A DNA stretch of 64,000 nt, from the NCBI GenBank assembly GCA_035610365.1, contig CM069432.1:231778532-231842531 (forward strand). The letters run 5' to 3'. Source of the DNA: Aquatica leii. Its lineage: Eukaryota; Arthropoda; Insecta; Coleoptera; Lampyridae. The position numbers and the translations under genes are program-made. Below, one piece after another: positions 45,869 through 57,897 of the stretch; within the stretch, counting starts at the first letter, position 1, and each line of letters opens with the position of its first letter. The notes under the pieces were generated by a model that saw only the letters and a list, made by a program, of their open reading frames with translations, ran no database searches and had not been told where the DNA came from.

Positions 45869-46141
45869 GTGGTTGAATTGCATTTTTTTCGTTGTTCTAA
45901 TACGCCGTTGCGCAGTCAGATTGTTGTAATCCATTGCAAAGCCGCTAAGCAAAGACTTTATATGCAGTTTGTGCCCATTTGTAATCTTAATGTCAATCTA
46001 GCCAAGTGCTTGTCTCATCCTCTGATTTTCACCAATAAATATAAGTGGACGTGCCGCGATTGCTACAAGCATTTAATTTCAAACAGTAATAAAATCTTAG
46101 GTTTTCCTAAAACTATTAGCTTAACCAGCGCATTTAATTAA
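45869..46141 (+). CDS. Hypothetical 90-residue Cys-rich open frame
   Basis: An uninterrupted ATG frame with nine Cys/His-rich positions, ending in YKWTCRDCYKHLISNSNKI. The C-x-x-C after an aromatic/Trp is reminiscent of the last pair of a PHD-like or other treble-clef finger (as in TWFCQNC at about 4840), but the preceding ligands (FRCSN, VIHCKAAK, VPICNLN, LAKCLSH) do not fit a clean pattern. Codons are less AT-biased than the surroundings. The family is unknown; it may be one exon. Confidence 0.3.
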   Translation: MVELHFFRCSNTPLRSQIVVIHCKAAKQRLYMQFVPICNLNVNLAKCLSHPLIFTNKYKWTCRDCYKHLISNSNKILGFPKTISLTSAFN

Positions 46142-47903
46142 TTCGAACTCATTGTTGATTGATACTTTTAATTAAACGGCATTTATCAGAATCTGTTAAG
46201 AAATCGTTATATCTTCATTTAGCTATCGAGGTGTTATCGTCTCTGTCATTAGCAAGAAGGAAAAACTAACTTATTCTATCTTATCAGGTAGCTTACACTT
46301 AATTTTATTAATTACCTTTAAACCAGAAATAAACTACTCAAACGTGTTAAGCGTTAACATGCCACGCAATTGAGTTTCAATTATATGAATTTTAATTGCA
46401 CTTAATTAGAGCTGATCTCTATCTTAAATCGTGTTCTTATAGGTACGACAGAGATAATGTATAAGCGTTAAGGATGAATAAGTAACAAGAATATAATAAG
46501 AAGCTTTCAGTGCGATTTTAATCCACTTACTTTATCTAAGTAATTTAAAGTTATCTAACGCACTGACTTTTTCGAAAGCTTTAAGACGAGTTTGTTGTAC
46601 CGTCACGATACGCAATATATCTAATCGCATGTACGATAAGAAGTCTTCAGTTCTCATAGGTTTTGGGTGGTATTTAAAGATTTACATTTGACAACTGCTT
46701 ATTAAACTATCTCAGCTTTTCGGCAGTTCTTACTGAACCTTTTTGAAGATGAAAAGAATTTATTCAACTTATAATTCTTTTAATATCACTACTTTTAGAT
46801 GATAACATTTTATGAATTTAATTAGTTGATTACACTAACTTGATTCTAACGGTGGTTGCATTATTTTAAGACACTTTATATTTATACTCGAATAAACTAC
46901 CTACCAAAAATAACAGGCATGGCATGTATTCTACAATATACAGATTAAACGATTCCACAGTTGACAATATATCAATCGCACAAATAAACACACGTCAAGA
47001 ACAAAATTGTAAGACAAGATTTAACATGTCATTTTGACCTTATGATGTCAATTCGGTAACCAAAGTTTAAAAGTCTAGAGGTCAAACATCCGATTTTGTT
47101 CAATATTTATCGTGTAATAAATTTGTTAAAATGTAAACGATTTCAATTTATCACTAGATACTGCTAAGATAGTATCAAAAGTTTATTAGTACTGGAAGAT
47201 TTTCTAAAACATTTGCGTAACTTTAAAATACTTTGATTTAATCTAATTTATTTAAAAACCGAAATATTTTTTAGATAACATATTTTACTTTTACTAAAAA
47301 AGACATACTTTATACAAAGAGATTAGATTTTTTTTTAAATACTATAATTTATACTAAATATTTACATTTTTAACCGAAATAGGTAGGTAAAATTTTACAA
47401 ATAAATATTATTACGGTACGTTTAGAAGCATTTAATTAAATCTGTTTATGTTATTTAAAAGTTTGAAGATTTGAAAACTTGTCGCGTTTTTTTTTTAATT
47501 TGCTGATATTTCTAATTAACATATTGGTTGTATTTAATGCTGACATTGATATACCTAAAATTACGCAAAAACACTAATCTTGTCGTAAACAAAATACATG
47601 TGAGTACTCAAGCAAATTTGTCTCATTAAAACTAATAGTTTTTGTTACATCATGCCAAATAAAAACACAAGTTGTTTAGGCATTGGTAGTTTTAGTTTCG
47701 AGTTGTTTCTTTAAACACGCCATAATAAATTCATGAATTGATTTCATTTTTAAATCTTTTAAAGATCATAAAATTCATCAAATGCGAAAATTGTATTTTA
47801 ATTTGGATATATATTTAAGCAATGTTTGAACAACATAGTAAACATTACTAGTTAAAAAAAACGATACTTGCATCTATTATAAAAAAAATATTTAAAAAAA
47901 CAT
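46142..47903. other. 1.8 kb AT-rich, no supported gene
   Basis: Nothing recognisable on either strand. Confidence 0.45.
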
Positions 47904-50060
47904 TTAATAATGAAATACTAAAAAATGAGAATGGAATAGAAGAGAATGCAATGGAAAATTAATTAGGTCACTATACAAAACACAAAAATAACTTTCATAT
48001 GCCTGTTCTCTATCTCCTCTATCCATGCATTTAAAGGTTATTACATTTTTCTTTCGTTTTGCGACTAGGACTATGTTATCAGCATATAGTAGTGCATCAA
48101 TCTGACTTGGCTGCATATTTTTTTGTGATTTCTATTTTGTTTTCTCTGACCTTTTTTAAGATCCTATCTGTTACCATTATAAATAGTAGCGCACTTAAAC
48201 TGTCACCCTGTTTTATTCTTTGTTTTAGTTGTACGTCCTTTGATCTGATCTCTATTACTTGTATTAATTGTATTACTTTTCTACAGACTTGTAGTTTTTC
48301 TAAACATTTATATATTGTACATCTCCGTGTTGTGTCAAATTCTACTTGTAGGTCTATAAATACCATCATCAGTTCTTCTTCCGTTTCTATTTTCCTTTTT
48401 ATTATATTTGTTAGAATATATATGTAGATTATAATTCGTATGTCTGTTTATCCTAAAAGCTGCTTGCTCATTTTCTAGTTGATATTTTTTGTGTTATAAT
48501 TCTTGTATATGTTTTGTTTACTGCTCATGATAGACATATAGCTTGGTAATTCTCACAGTTTGTCTTGTCTTTTTTTGTAGATGGGAATTATTAGATTATT
48601 GTTCCATTTTTCAGGTATTTCGTTAGTTCTCGCTGCTTCCTTGTATATTTTCCATAACCAATCTATTCATTTTTTTCCTAGACATTTAATCATCTCCGGT
48701 CCCACAATGTCTTCTCCGCATGTTTATTCTATTTTGTTTTTTTCTATTCTATTCTAATTTTTCAACAAAAAACTCTCTCCATCTATCTGTCATGTTTTCT
48801 GCTTGTATTACGAGCGTGTTGTTTTTGTTCCTTAAATTCACTCAGCTCGTTTTTTTCTTTGCACCTCATAGCCTTAATCTTGTTCCAAAACATTCTGTTA
48901 TTGTTTCTAAAGTCCTCGTTAAATTCTTTTCCAAACACCTCCCAAGTTTTCTTCTTGGCTCGCTTTAATTCATCTTATTTAGTTTATCATATTCTTCGTT
49001 GCCTTCTTTTCTTTTCGTTTTTGATATCTATTCTATGCCATTTTTTTCTGTAACTATATTCTTCAATGCTTCAGTTCACCATCTAGCTCGTTTATCTCTT
49101 TTTCTAATTTTTTTTAATTCCGCATATCTTTGTTTAAGTTGGTATTATTCCTCCGTTGGGTTTACAGGGCATTATCCGTTTCCTGTGCGCATTGCTTCTT
49201 TAATTTTTCATTTTTTAGTTGATATATATTAATCTTCTTATATATACTACATTCTTCTTCCGCTATTATGGGTTGGGATATTTTTGCCATGACTAGTTTG
49301 TGATTTCTACTAAGTTCTGCCTCTTTTTTTTACTTTGATTTCTTTTATTGTATTCTCAATTTTTTGGCTATATACAATGAAGTGAATTACGCTTTTTACA
49401 TTTTTTCTTTCTGCTATAAAAGTATACCGATCTTTAGTAGGTTGACGTTAGAAAGGGTTTCCTATTTTTAAGTTGTTTGTAATACAAAATTCCAGCGTTT
49501 CCAATCCTTTTCTGTTTATTTCCGTTTCTCTATAATTTCCAAAACTGCCTATTCTTTCATTAGTGTCATTTCCTACTCTATCATGTCAGACTTCCATTAC
49601 TATGATGTTATTTGTTGTATTTCTTGTTTTATGTAGTGCAATTTGGAACGATTCAAATAATTCATTCATGTTTTTTTGCTGTTCCTTCAATTGGTGCATA
49701 TATTTGTATGATGGTTATTTTTTCATTAATTTTCAATTGCGTTGAGAATATTCTTTATGACACTGCCTCCCATTTTACTATCGTTTTGTCTAATTATTCT
49801 TTGATTATAATGCTTCATTTGCTCTGTTGTCCATTTTTACTTCTAAAAAATATATTTTATAGTTATTTCCTAGATTTGTATTTCCCTTTCCTGTTATTTT
49901 TGTTTCATTTAAACCTAATATCGTTAACCCAATTTTTTTTTATTTTATACAAAACATTTATATTTTTCCCTCTTAATGATGTTACAATCCATCTTCTTAA
50001 ATGGCAACTTTTTATTATGTTTGTTTCATAAATATTTTTACTATTTCCATTGTCCCTTAA
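47904..50060 (-). pseudogene. APE-type LINE: endonuclease and reverse transcriptase, broken
   Basis: On the minus strand the region near 50000 reads WIVTSLRGKNINVLYKIK-like sequence, then LGLNETKITGKGN after frame changes (the apurinic-endonuclease start of 'craniofacial development protein 2-like' LINEs). 49450-49560 gives IGSFGNYRETEINRKGLETL, then EFCITNNLKIGN. RT follows at 48540-48720 (EMIKCLGKK, IDWLWKIYKEAARTNEIPEK, WNNNLIIPIYKK). 48100-48369 has MMVFIDLQVEFDT (first Asp), QRIKQGDSLSALLF, MVTDRILKKV. At about 48060-48095 DALLYADNIVLVAK stands for YADD, so the last catalytic Asp is Asn. Sequence after this is lost. Many frameshifts and stops. Clade (RTE-like or other) not settled. Confidence 0.85.
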
Positions 50061-50299
50061 ACTTGTTTTATTATCTCTTATCTTTGTATTATCATTTGTC
50101 TTTTTATTTTCATTATCCTTTTTCTTAGAAGTCTTTAGTAATTTGTTTCTTAAATCTTCATCTTTTACATTACAGCTCTTGTCAAAGCGTGCGTTTTGCC
50201 ACGTTCAAAAGCATAACAAATTCTTAAATTATAATGAATTTGCGGGACTATCACAATAGAATTTGGAAAAATATTTCTAAACAAAGACAATCTCTTACT

Positions 50300-50545
50300 T
50301 TTACTATTTAACTCAATTAGGATTTGAATTGATAAGCGATCATCAAAAGATGAGAATGGTAAATGACAGAATACCTCGAGAACTGCGAAATACAATCCGC
50401 AAAATAAGAAACGAAACATCAAAGTTCCCTACCAAAAAAACAAAACCAAATAGGCAAGGAAGATGTCAAGATTGTTTTTGTGTCCCCGATTGCAAAACAA
50501 AATAGGTTTGTGATAGGTGCAATCGGTTTATATGCCTGGAACTCC
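50300..50545 (+). pseudogene. piggyBac transposase C-terminal Cys-rich domain
   Basis: The translation from about 50353 gives RMVNDRIPRELRNTIRKIRN, then GRCQDCFCVPDCKTK, an in-frame TAG, and VCDRCNRFICLE. A basic linker followed by C-x2-C-x-C...C...C-x2-C...C-x2-E/H is the C-terminal cross-brace zinc finger of piggyBac transposases (...CxxC...KT...CxxCxxxxCxxH), which binds the terminal repeats. The final His is lost (the sequence runs CLELLKMY). The catalytic domain is not present; 50170-50350 holds a few degraded residues of the preceding linker. Confidence 0.7.
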
Positions 50546-50829
50546 TTAAAATGTACTGAAAAGCTTGCGCAGAATTGAATAAAGTTATCACCAGTATATA
50601 CATATTTTGTATTATAGTTTTCATATAGTTTATTTTTAGTGTATTCAAGTTATTTACTTATTATATTGATGTACACATGCATAAAAAAACTTTTTTAAAG
50701 CAACTTATGTTTTCCTTGGTTCTTGTCTTTGATCTTCAAATTAGGCAATTTTTATTTCTATAAAGTTATTGAGGTTTCTCATATCCCACTTGTCTAAAAA
50801 TAGACAATTCCACCTTTCGGACGCAGGGT

Positions 50830-51180
50830 TAAAGCTGTTTCGCTCTGGCGAACAGAATTCGTAACGAAGCATGTGAGATCTTTAATTAATTTATCGGTCA
50901 ATTTGCCTCAGTTGTTGTCTCAAATTTTTTTGTTTTGTTTTTCTTGACATTACACAAACGAGTGCCCAATCTTTTTTGTAAATGGCTTATACATTTTTTT
51001 GTACAGTGAGATTTTCGTATGGATACGCTTTCAGCAGTAAAGTAAAAGTTTTGCTATTGTCATCGCCGATGTATACACTATGCTGAGCTTTTCTATCCAA
51101 CGAGAAAACATTTCGATCATGCGATTTACTTCCATTTTATTAGTACTACCGGAGTGCTTTGTAGAGTGAGTCTCGCACCA
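50830..51180 (-). pseudogene. Mutator-like transposase domain fragment
   Basis: The minus strand reads HSTKHSGSTNKMEVNRMIEM with FSRW (family ..A.NY.G....ME...iieMF.RS), then VYIGDDNSKTF (family Y.GDGDSKTF, an acidic catalytic motif, here GDDNSK), LLLKAYPYENL, and after a break VQKKMYKPFTKK in place of VQKRMG..L. It ends with GKLTDKLIKDL, a strongly conserved block (GKLTDK.I..L..YYG.AIR). This is the Mutator-like transposase domain common in insect and hydra genomes. Two or more frameshifts and stops. Confidence 0.68.
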
Positions 51181-51299
51181 AACATCTTATTCAGGAGTTT
51201 ATTTTTTAGTGGCCTAGTTGCTGCAACCGTGACAAAACAAAGACTAAACCAGATTCTAAAGTTCATAGAAGTGATTTAAAAAAAAACTTTCCAATCATC

Positions 51300-53720
51300 T
51301 GCAAATCATGCTACTTTTTTTCCCTTGGTTGATGAAGAGGACTTTGAAAATTATATGGAAAGGTTTGGGTGTTGCGTTGAAGTGTATAAAATACTATCTG
51401 TTTACAAAGTAATTTTTTTAATTACTTGTATGAGAGCCAAAAATTTTACTAGACTAAAAACGTTGGCTATTCTTTACCAGCCTTCTTCACTTTCTTTTGA
51501 AAAAAATGCCAAACTTTTAAGCGCATTTTTGTTACCAAAACCGTTGGAGTGCAATCACAAACAAAAACTTTGTAATAGGAAACAAGGGAAGAGTGAGTCA
51601 TTTGCAGAATTTGTAAATTCATTAAGATAGTTAAAGGTTCATTGCAATTTTGCGGGAGTAGATAGACTAAAGGAAAAATTGCGCAATCAAATGATATCCT
51701 GAGTCCATGATGAAAAGACACAAAACTATTTTTGCGTACCCCAAATTTAACGTTAAACGACGAACCAACGAAAGGGGAGGCAAATGAAGCCGCGAGTAAG
51801 CGCCTTAATGAATTTAAATTGCTTTTAGCCTACAAAAGTATTTATTCTGATAGGAAGAAAAATATAAATAAATAACACTTTCACCCAAAGAAAAATAACA
51901 ATACACATTCTTTTAAAAAAGTTTGGGCAATGCAAACTTAAGGAATGTCAATATTTGTCGTAAGATTTTCCACATTGCGAGAGTTTATGGAATAACCAGG
52001 GAAAATTTTTACAAATTTCCCTCTAGAACAAATCAAGTAGAACACACCACAAATGCAAATGATGACGTAGATCCTGAAATTGCTCGCATCACCCAATTCT
52101 AAAACACATTACCATCAAATCAAACTATTTCTCGACTTTTGCAAAAAACATGTTATAAAAGTAAATAGAGAAAAATGTGAAATTTTAACGGATAGTATTT
52201 ATTCCTTAAGCTATAAAATTGACGGGACCGACAGAAAATATAGATACTATTCTAAAAGCAGCACCTTTAACTAATGGCACAAAATTGAAATCTTGGCTAG
52301 GATTCATTTGATAATATTCTAGATTTATACAAAACATGGCCAATAAATTTGCACTATTATACCACGTATTCCAAAAAAGAAATAGTTTTAATTGGAATGC
52401 GCATTGTGACAATGTTATAAAATTACCAGAAAAGATTTTTCTACAAATTGTATGCCTGTACATTTCCAAAAAAACTTTAGTTTTAGCTACCGATGCTTCT
52501 GCTTATGGAATATGTTGCGTTCTTTTTCACGTAATGCCAACATATGAAAAAGCACCAATTGCCTTCGCATTCAAAAATTTGAGTCAAGCCTAAACAAGGC
52601 ATCCTTAAGTTCACAAAGAAACATTTGCAATTTACTGGTCGGTTAAGAGATTCTTTAATTACCTGTTTGGAAGACATTCTATTTTGCAAACTAAACTGCT
52701 TTTACAACTATATTTTCTACTTATAACAGTTCACCAACACTTGTTGGAACGAGGTTATTACAGTTCTTTATTTTTACAAGGTTTTGACTACGAAATAAAA
52801 TTTAAAAATAGCAATAAACATGCCAATGATGATTATTACTCTAGATTTCCACTAGAACCACTTAACAATAGAATAGACGAACCAACCGTTTTTGAAAATA
52901 ACCAGCTGAGTGTATTCCATATTATGGCAAGAAAAATTGCTAAAGCAACTTTAAAAGATTCAGCAATAATGCTTATATTACGTAAAGTGCTGGGAACTGC
53001 AGACGGTCAACTAAAAGTAAGTTAGTATTCAGTAGACTAGGGTTGTTTATTAAGAGGGGGAAGGGTGTACATTCCACAAAAATTTAGAGTTGACGTACTT
53101 AAAGAGCTTCACTCAGGACATTTAGAAATGACAAAAATGAAAGGTTTAGCGCAAACATCAATACTCATTGTTGAGAATACCCTTCTTTTCCATGATATAG
53201 AATTCATATTAATTATGCCGGTCCGTTTCTAAACTATTATTTTGTTATTATTGTTTGTGCTTATAGTAAGTGAATTGAAGTTTATCTTTGTAAAAGTAAT
53301 ACGTCTACTGCTACAATAGAATCACTTCGTGAAAGTTTTGCTAAGTTCGGATTACTAGTAACTTTAGTCAGTGACAATGGACGTCAATTTGTATCTTAGG
53401 AATTCGACACCTTTCTAGAGTCGATTGGGATTAAACATATCTTAACGGTACCATATTATCCTGATTCATAAAATCAGGCGAAGAAATGCGTACTAACAAT
53501 ATAGTATGAACAAAAAGTGCCCTTAGAATATGCAAATTAACAGGTTCTATTAAATAAAAATTACACAACTTCTTAATGCACTATAGAAAAACTCCAAATG
53601 CCACCAATGGCAAAACTACGGGTATCCTTATGTTAAAAAAGCATTTTTATTGTACTTATCTCTAATAGAAACAATTGATGATGGTATATCTATATACTCC
53701 GGTGTTGACTTATATCATGT
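51300..53720 (+). pseudogene. Ty3/gypsy family B, heavily decayed gag-pol
   Basis: The Gag part (51325-51640) is MVDEEDFENYMERFGCCVEV with IFLITCMRAKNFTRLKTL, LLPKPLECNHKQKLCNRKQG and ESFAEFVNSLR, the K02A2.6-like capsid pattern (F..R.Q...E....F...L+). Decayed knuckles follow near 51920-52000. The RT first half is missing; 52070-52180 has IASPNSKTHYHQIKLFLDFC and NREKCEIL. 52336-52593 gives the connection and RNase H start (SFNWNAHCDNV, LVLATDASAYGICCVLFH). 52600-52860 holds KETFAIYWSVKRFFNYLFGR and FDYEIKFKNSNKHANDDYYS. The integrase zinc domain starts at about 53060 (VYIPQKFRVDVLKELHSGHL), with a scrambled core after it. Many stops. No LTRs identified. Confidence 0.8.
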
Positions 53721-54149
53721 TAGTCAATAGTAGTATATACTATAGATTAGCTCAACAAAAATTGGAAACGTCAATCACTTTTTGCGCAGATAATGTAGTA
53801 CCAAGCTTTTCGTTAGCGTTAACACGCATTCAAAGCAACACGTTTGATCATCATAGTAAACCACATTAAAAAGCAAGTATTAGATTATATTAAAGTAAAA
53901 CTGCGTTAACTATTATCATCAAAAAAGATTACTTATGAGTAGGCTGCAACTTTAGTTTCAGTGGCGAGTAAAATAATATTAATACGTTTAAAAACTAACT
54001 ACATCCCTATGAATGATTTGTTTATTATGATTTTTAAGTTTAAGTTAAGTTTTTTTGTTACACAAACGTGTTGTTTGTTGGGACAAATATGATACACGTA
54101 GGTAACATTCTTTTAGTCCTCCTTTGATAATGAATTTAATTAAATTGTT
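53721..54149. other. No recognisable gene
   Basis: AT-rich spacer; may include the decayed 3' end of gypsy B. Confidence 0.4.
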
Positions 54150-54440
54150 ACTATATAGTTTTTCTTTAGAAAGGGCAAATAAACCATTCCAGTTATTTTT
54201 TTATGGCGACGTTTTGTGCACTTCTTCAGGCCACTGTTATTTATTAGTAAGTATAATCCAACAAAAAGTTATTTAACATAATTATTTATTAATAATAATG
54301 ATATTAGCTGTACGTTAAATATACTTACTAATAAATTACAGTGGCCTGAAGAAGTAAACTCTACGGTGCACAAAACGTCGTCTTAAAAAAATAACTTAAG
54401 TAGTTTATTTGCACCTCTTAAAGAAGAACTTAATTAAATA
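54150..54440. repeat. Palindromic Penelope-like repeat with decayed hammerhead motifs
   Basis: The left arm (54150-54262) and right arm (54315-54440) are inverted copies: GCAAATAAAC with GTTTATTTGC, AAGTTATTTTTTT-type tracts, GACGTTTTGTGCAC with GTGCACAAAACGTC, CTTCTTCAGGCCACTG with CAGTGGCCTGAAGAAG, and TATTAGTAAGTATA with TATACTTACTAATA. Each arm carries CTGAAGA (a CUGANGA core), a GTGCAC stem and AAAACGTC where GAAACGTC is expected. The right arm keeps extra stem-II loop sequence (AAACTCTACG) that the left has lost. The G-to-A change in both arms suggests the ribozyme was dead before the palindrome formed. Confidence 0.68.
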
Positions 54441-55240
54441 TACACTTACTTATTTCTACTAAATATGCGATGTATGCAACATTTTCAAAATTGTTAACTA
54501 TGAATTGACCTCTAAGTAAAACGATGTACTTTTGAATTGGACTTTGATTTAACAGAACTACAGTACAAATTTTAGTAAAACAATAAAAATTTTCAAGAAA
54601 AATTTGGAAAATATGTAAATGTTATTTAATTTAAATGTGTGAAAATGTTTTATTTAATTTACGATTTAAAGACAAAACGTTTAATACACTTTCTTGTTTA
54701 GATATATGAACTTTACTATTATTGGTTTCCATTCATACCATTTATGCGTTGAATTTATTAAAAACATTTGGTTGAGAACTAAACAGCATAATAAACATTA
54801 AATAATTACTTTTGTTGTAAATTATTTAACAACCAACGTGTTCAGTTGTTTATGAATACGCTCGTAGACATTTTCCGTATTCATTCTTTACTTCTTAAAT
54901 GGCAATTCAATAACCACACTTACATAAAATAACTTACGATTGCATTGTTTTTAGAAAACTGCTGTTAACAATTTTAAACTATAAGTTTTAAAGTTTTAAA
55001 TAGCAATATTCATAAATTCTATTAATACTGTTATTATAATATATTTCTTTTGTAATAGTTTTTAAAACACAGGTTTCATTACTGTCTTATCTGTGTTATT
55101 ACATAAAACTTTCATTTACAATAAAGTTATGTAGCTAAAGTTTAATACTTTAGTAGAATAAAGCATTCACATTCAGAAAATAGAAAAATTTATTATTTTG
55201 CGCCCTTACATTTTATTCTTATTTATTTTTGTGCATAATA
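54441..55240. other. No recognisable gene
   Basis: AT-rich spacer up to the left LTR of gypsy C. Confidence 0.45.
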
Positions 55241-55798
55241 ATATAGTAGATCAGCTAATTTTTTTAGTATGGGAGTTTGTCAAAATTAAAATCTTTTTCC
55301 GTCGATTGTCTGTTAATAGCAATATTAACGTATAATAATGTATTACACTGATACAAATAGTTCGTTAATGACACTTATTAATGAACAATTTTGAATCTTA
55401 CAAGTTTCTATTAATGAACGAATTTGTATAGCAACCAATGAAATCGTGAGCAACCCTGTTTTAAGGATATCGAGAGATTGCTAGATATAACAACGGATTA
55501 GTTTGTATACTTTAGTTTTTTTAACAACTTCGCCCGTTTTACTAATTAACGATCCACGTAAAATTTTTAAAACTAACTCGTTTGTTAATCGGCGATAAAC
55601 AATGTGGACAATATTAACGCGTTTGCTCGTTACACTCGCTCACAACGGTAAAATGTCTCGATTATTAATAGATATCATTAACAACCTTGTTTGTTAAAAA
55701 AACTATAAATAGTTACATTTGAAATTATATATAAAGAATGCCTTGACTTTTAAACAATATATAAAGTTATAATAATACTAATCTTTAACTTTTTTTAT

Positions 55799-56660
55799 CT
55801 AACCCCGACGTCATCAAAGAAGAAGTTGTGAAGCTCATTTTGGCCAAGTCAGATTGTAGTACCATAGCTCAGGATGTGTACAGTTTGTAACAACTGCAGC
55901 GACGAAAAAAGAAACAAAATATCATTATTTTTTCGGAAGTTTGGATACGAGGTTGCAGAATCAATTTCAGATTTCATTAAGAAATTAATTGTTTAAAATT
56001 TATATTTGAATTTAAAATTTCCCGCAAAAACTTTATTCATTTTTTTCCGTCACGAACCATAAAGTCGGCAAAACAAACGATGATTATGTTTGAACTCTCT
56101 TAGGAGTCGAAATGTAACAGTAGTTTTCAACCACGGCCGATGGCACCACTGGTAACACAATGAATTTTGTAGTAGTGTATAAAGAATGTTTAATCAACAT
56201 TTCTCATAAAGAATATTGCATCCGCATCCCTCAAGAAGAATATTGCATCAGATTCTCTCAAGGTCAGTTTGTTTCCATGATCCCTTTCTGGTTTATATTT
56301 GTGCTATTTATTTCTAGATCAAACATTCATTCCGCCTGCCTTCGAATTATTATGTTACGTTGTAGATATTTTATATTAACTTTCTTTAAATATTTTAAAC
56401 CAACTGCAACCTCTTTATTTGCAACTTGCAATACTTCAATTACTTGCACTGTCGAATAAGGTTAATAACAATCAATTATCGTGATAATACAATAACTGCA
56501 AAACCTTATCAAGATCTGAAGAAAAGTCTTATTTCTGAGTTTGCGGAATCAGAACAAAAAAACAACAAAATTACTCACCAAGCTAAAATAGGGATACAAG
56601 AAACCAACAACATTGCTCTAAGAAATGAATCCCTTAACAGATACGTACATTACTCATGAT
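55799..56660 (+). pseudogene. gypsy C Gag remnant
   Basis: It starts with NPDVIKEEVVKLILAKSDCS at about 55803, breaks up, and ends with a recognisable capsid block at about 56490-56600: AKPYQDLKKSLISEFAESEQ (family PY..LK..LI.RF..SE.K+...LL...). Between them, at about 56205-56275, is a short coding duplication EYCIRIPQEEYCIRFSQ. No zinc knuckle. Stops and frameshifts throughout. Confidence 0.6.
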
Positions 56661-56849
56661 TTTTTACGCACTATGTTTGTACTCCAATGTTAAAGACAAT
56701 TTTTCAGTTAATAATGACGAACTCGATACTATAGCCAGTATGACAGATAAAATAATAGAAATAAATGCACCTATTTATCTAATTTAAAATTTAAAATGCG
56801 TTTACGATCTCGCTCAAGATCCGAAAGCAAAAGCACAGAATCTACCTAC

Positions 56850-57893
56850 TGGTTTACCTCTAAATAAACTATCAGCTGCCAAACTTGAATTTTAGCAAAC
56901 GATAAATTTGAATTTGGGTACATGCCAACCTTCAAAACATTTCTGGGCCAGCCACCTTCACTTTGTTACAAAGAAGAACGGTTAATTTACAATTATTAGA
57001 TACAACTGTATTTAGTAAAATCGATCTTGTCCGAGCTTTTCACCACATTTCTGTTGCAAAGGATAACATTGAAAAAACAGCAGCCCTCACACCATTTGGT
57101 GTATTTTAATTTTTGAAACTAACATTTGGTTTAAGAAATGCTGCACAATCATTTCCACGATTATTATATCTTAAGCGATCTACCATTTACGTTTAAAAAT
57201 ATTGACCATATAATGGTTGCTTCTGCAAATTCTGAAGAACATTAGGTACACTTAAAAAAATTATTTCAACGTCTAATTGAACATTATTTATGTATTAATC
57301 TTGGATATTTGGTGACAGCCCAAAAAATTAAGCCATTTCCAGATAGAGTAACTGCAATCAAAGGTTTTCTAGAACCAACTAACTATTCACAAACTAAAAA
57401 GATTTTTGGGTTTGGTAAATAATTATAGAAGATCGTTACTTACATACCAGCGTGCACTCAATCTATTTTTTTTTGGAATTAACAAAAATACAAAACGACG
57501 AAATATTAAAAATCTTAAATGTTAAAAAGTTAAAAAAAAATTTTACTCAAGCAACATTGTTACATCATCTTGTCGCAAATAAATCTTTTATTTGATGACA
57601 GATACTTCAGATTATGCTTTCGGAGGTTTTCTACGTCAATCTAATACATAACATCTGGAACCATTAGTTTTTTTTTCAAAGAAAATAACTAAAGCACAAA
57701 TAAACTGCAGCACTTATAATCACGAAGTTCTTGCTATTTATTCAGCGGTCAAGCATTTTTGACAAAGGATTAAAAGTCATTCTGTTATTATTTTCACAGA
57801 TCATAAACCACCGGCATTTGCCTTCCAACAACTTCTAGAAAAAGCAACACCGAGACAGATGCGGCAACTAGATTTTATCTGTCAATTTGTTAC
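56850..57893 (+). pseudogene. gypsy C reverse transcriptase and RNase H, decayed
   Basis: RT start is GLPLNKLSAAKLEF and HLHFVTKKNG. After a deletion come TTVFSKIDLVRAFHHISVAK, KTAALTPFGVF and LTFGLRNAAQSFPRLL, then a lost YxDD region, and the connection near 57400. RNase H has MTDTSDYAFGGFLRQSNT, TYNHEVLAIYSAVKHF, VIIFTDHKPPAFAFQ and RQMRQLDFICQF. The frame is cut at 57897 by the solo LTR and picks up again at 59784 with STNIKYATEEV, so the LTR insertion separates two adjacent codons of one gene. Confidence 0.82.
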
Positions 57894-57897
57894 ATGC

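Noticed and set aside
48059-48427. 122-residue plus-strand frame
   Set aside because: Antisense shadow of the LINE RT block with FIDLQVEFDT and KQGDSLSALLF.
48720-50259. Series of plus-strand hydrophobic open frames that look like membrane proteins
   Set aside because: They are the complement of the minus-strand LINE endonuclease and RT; Phe/Leu-rich translation is expected from antisense of Lys/Glu-rich coding sequence.
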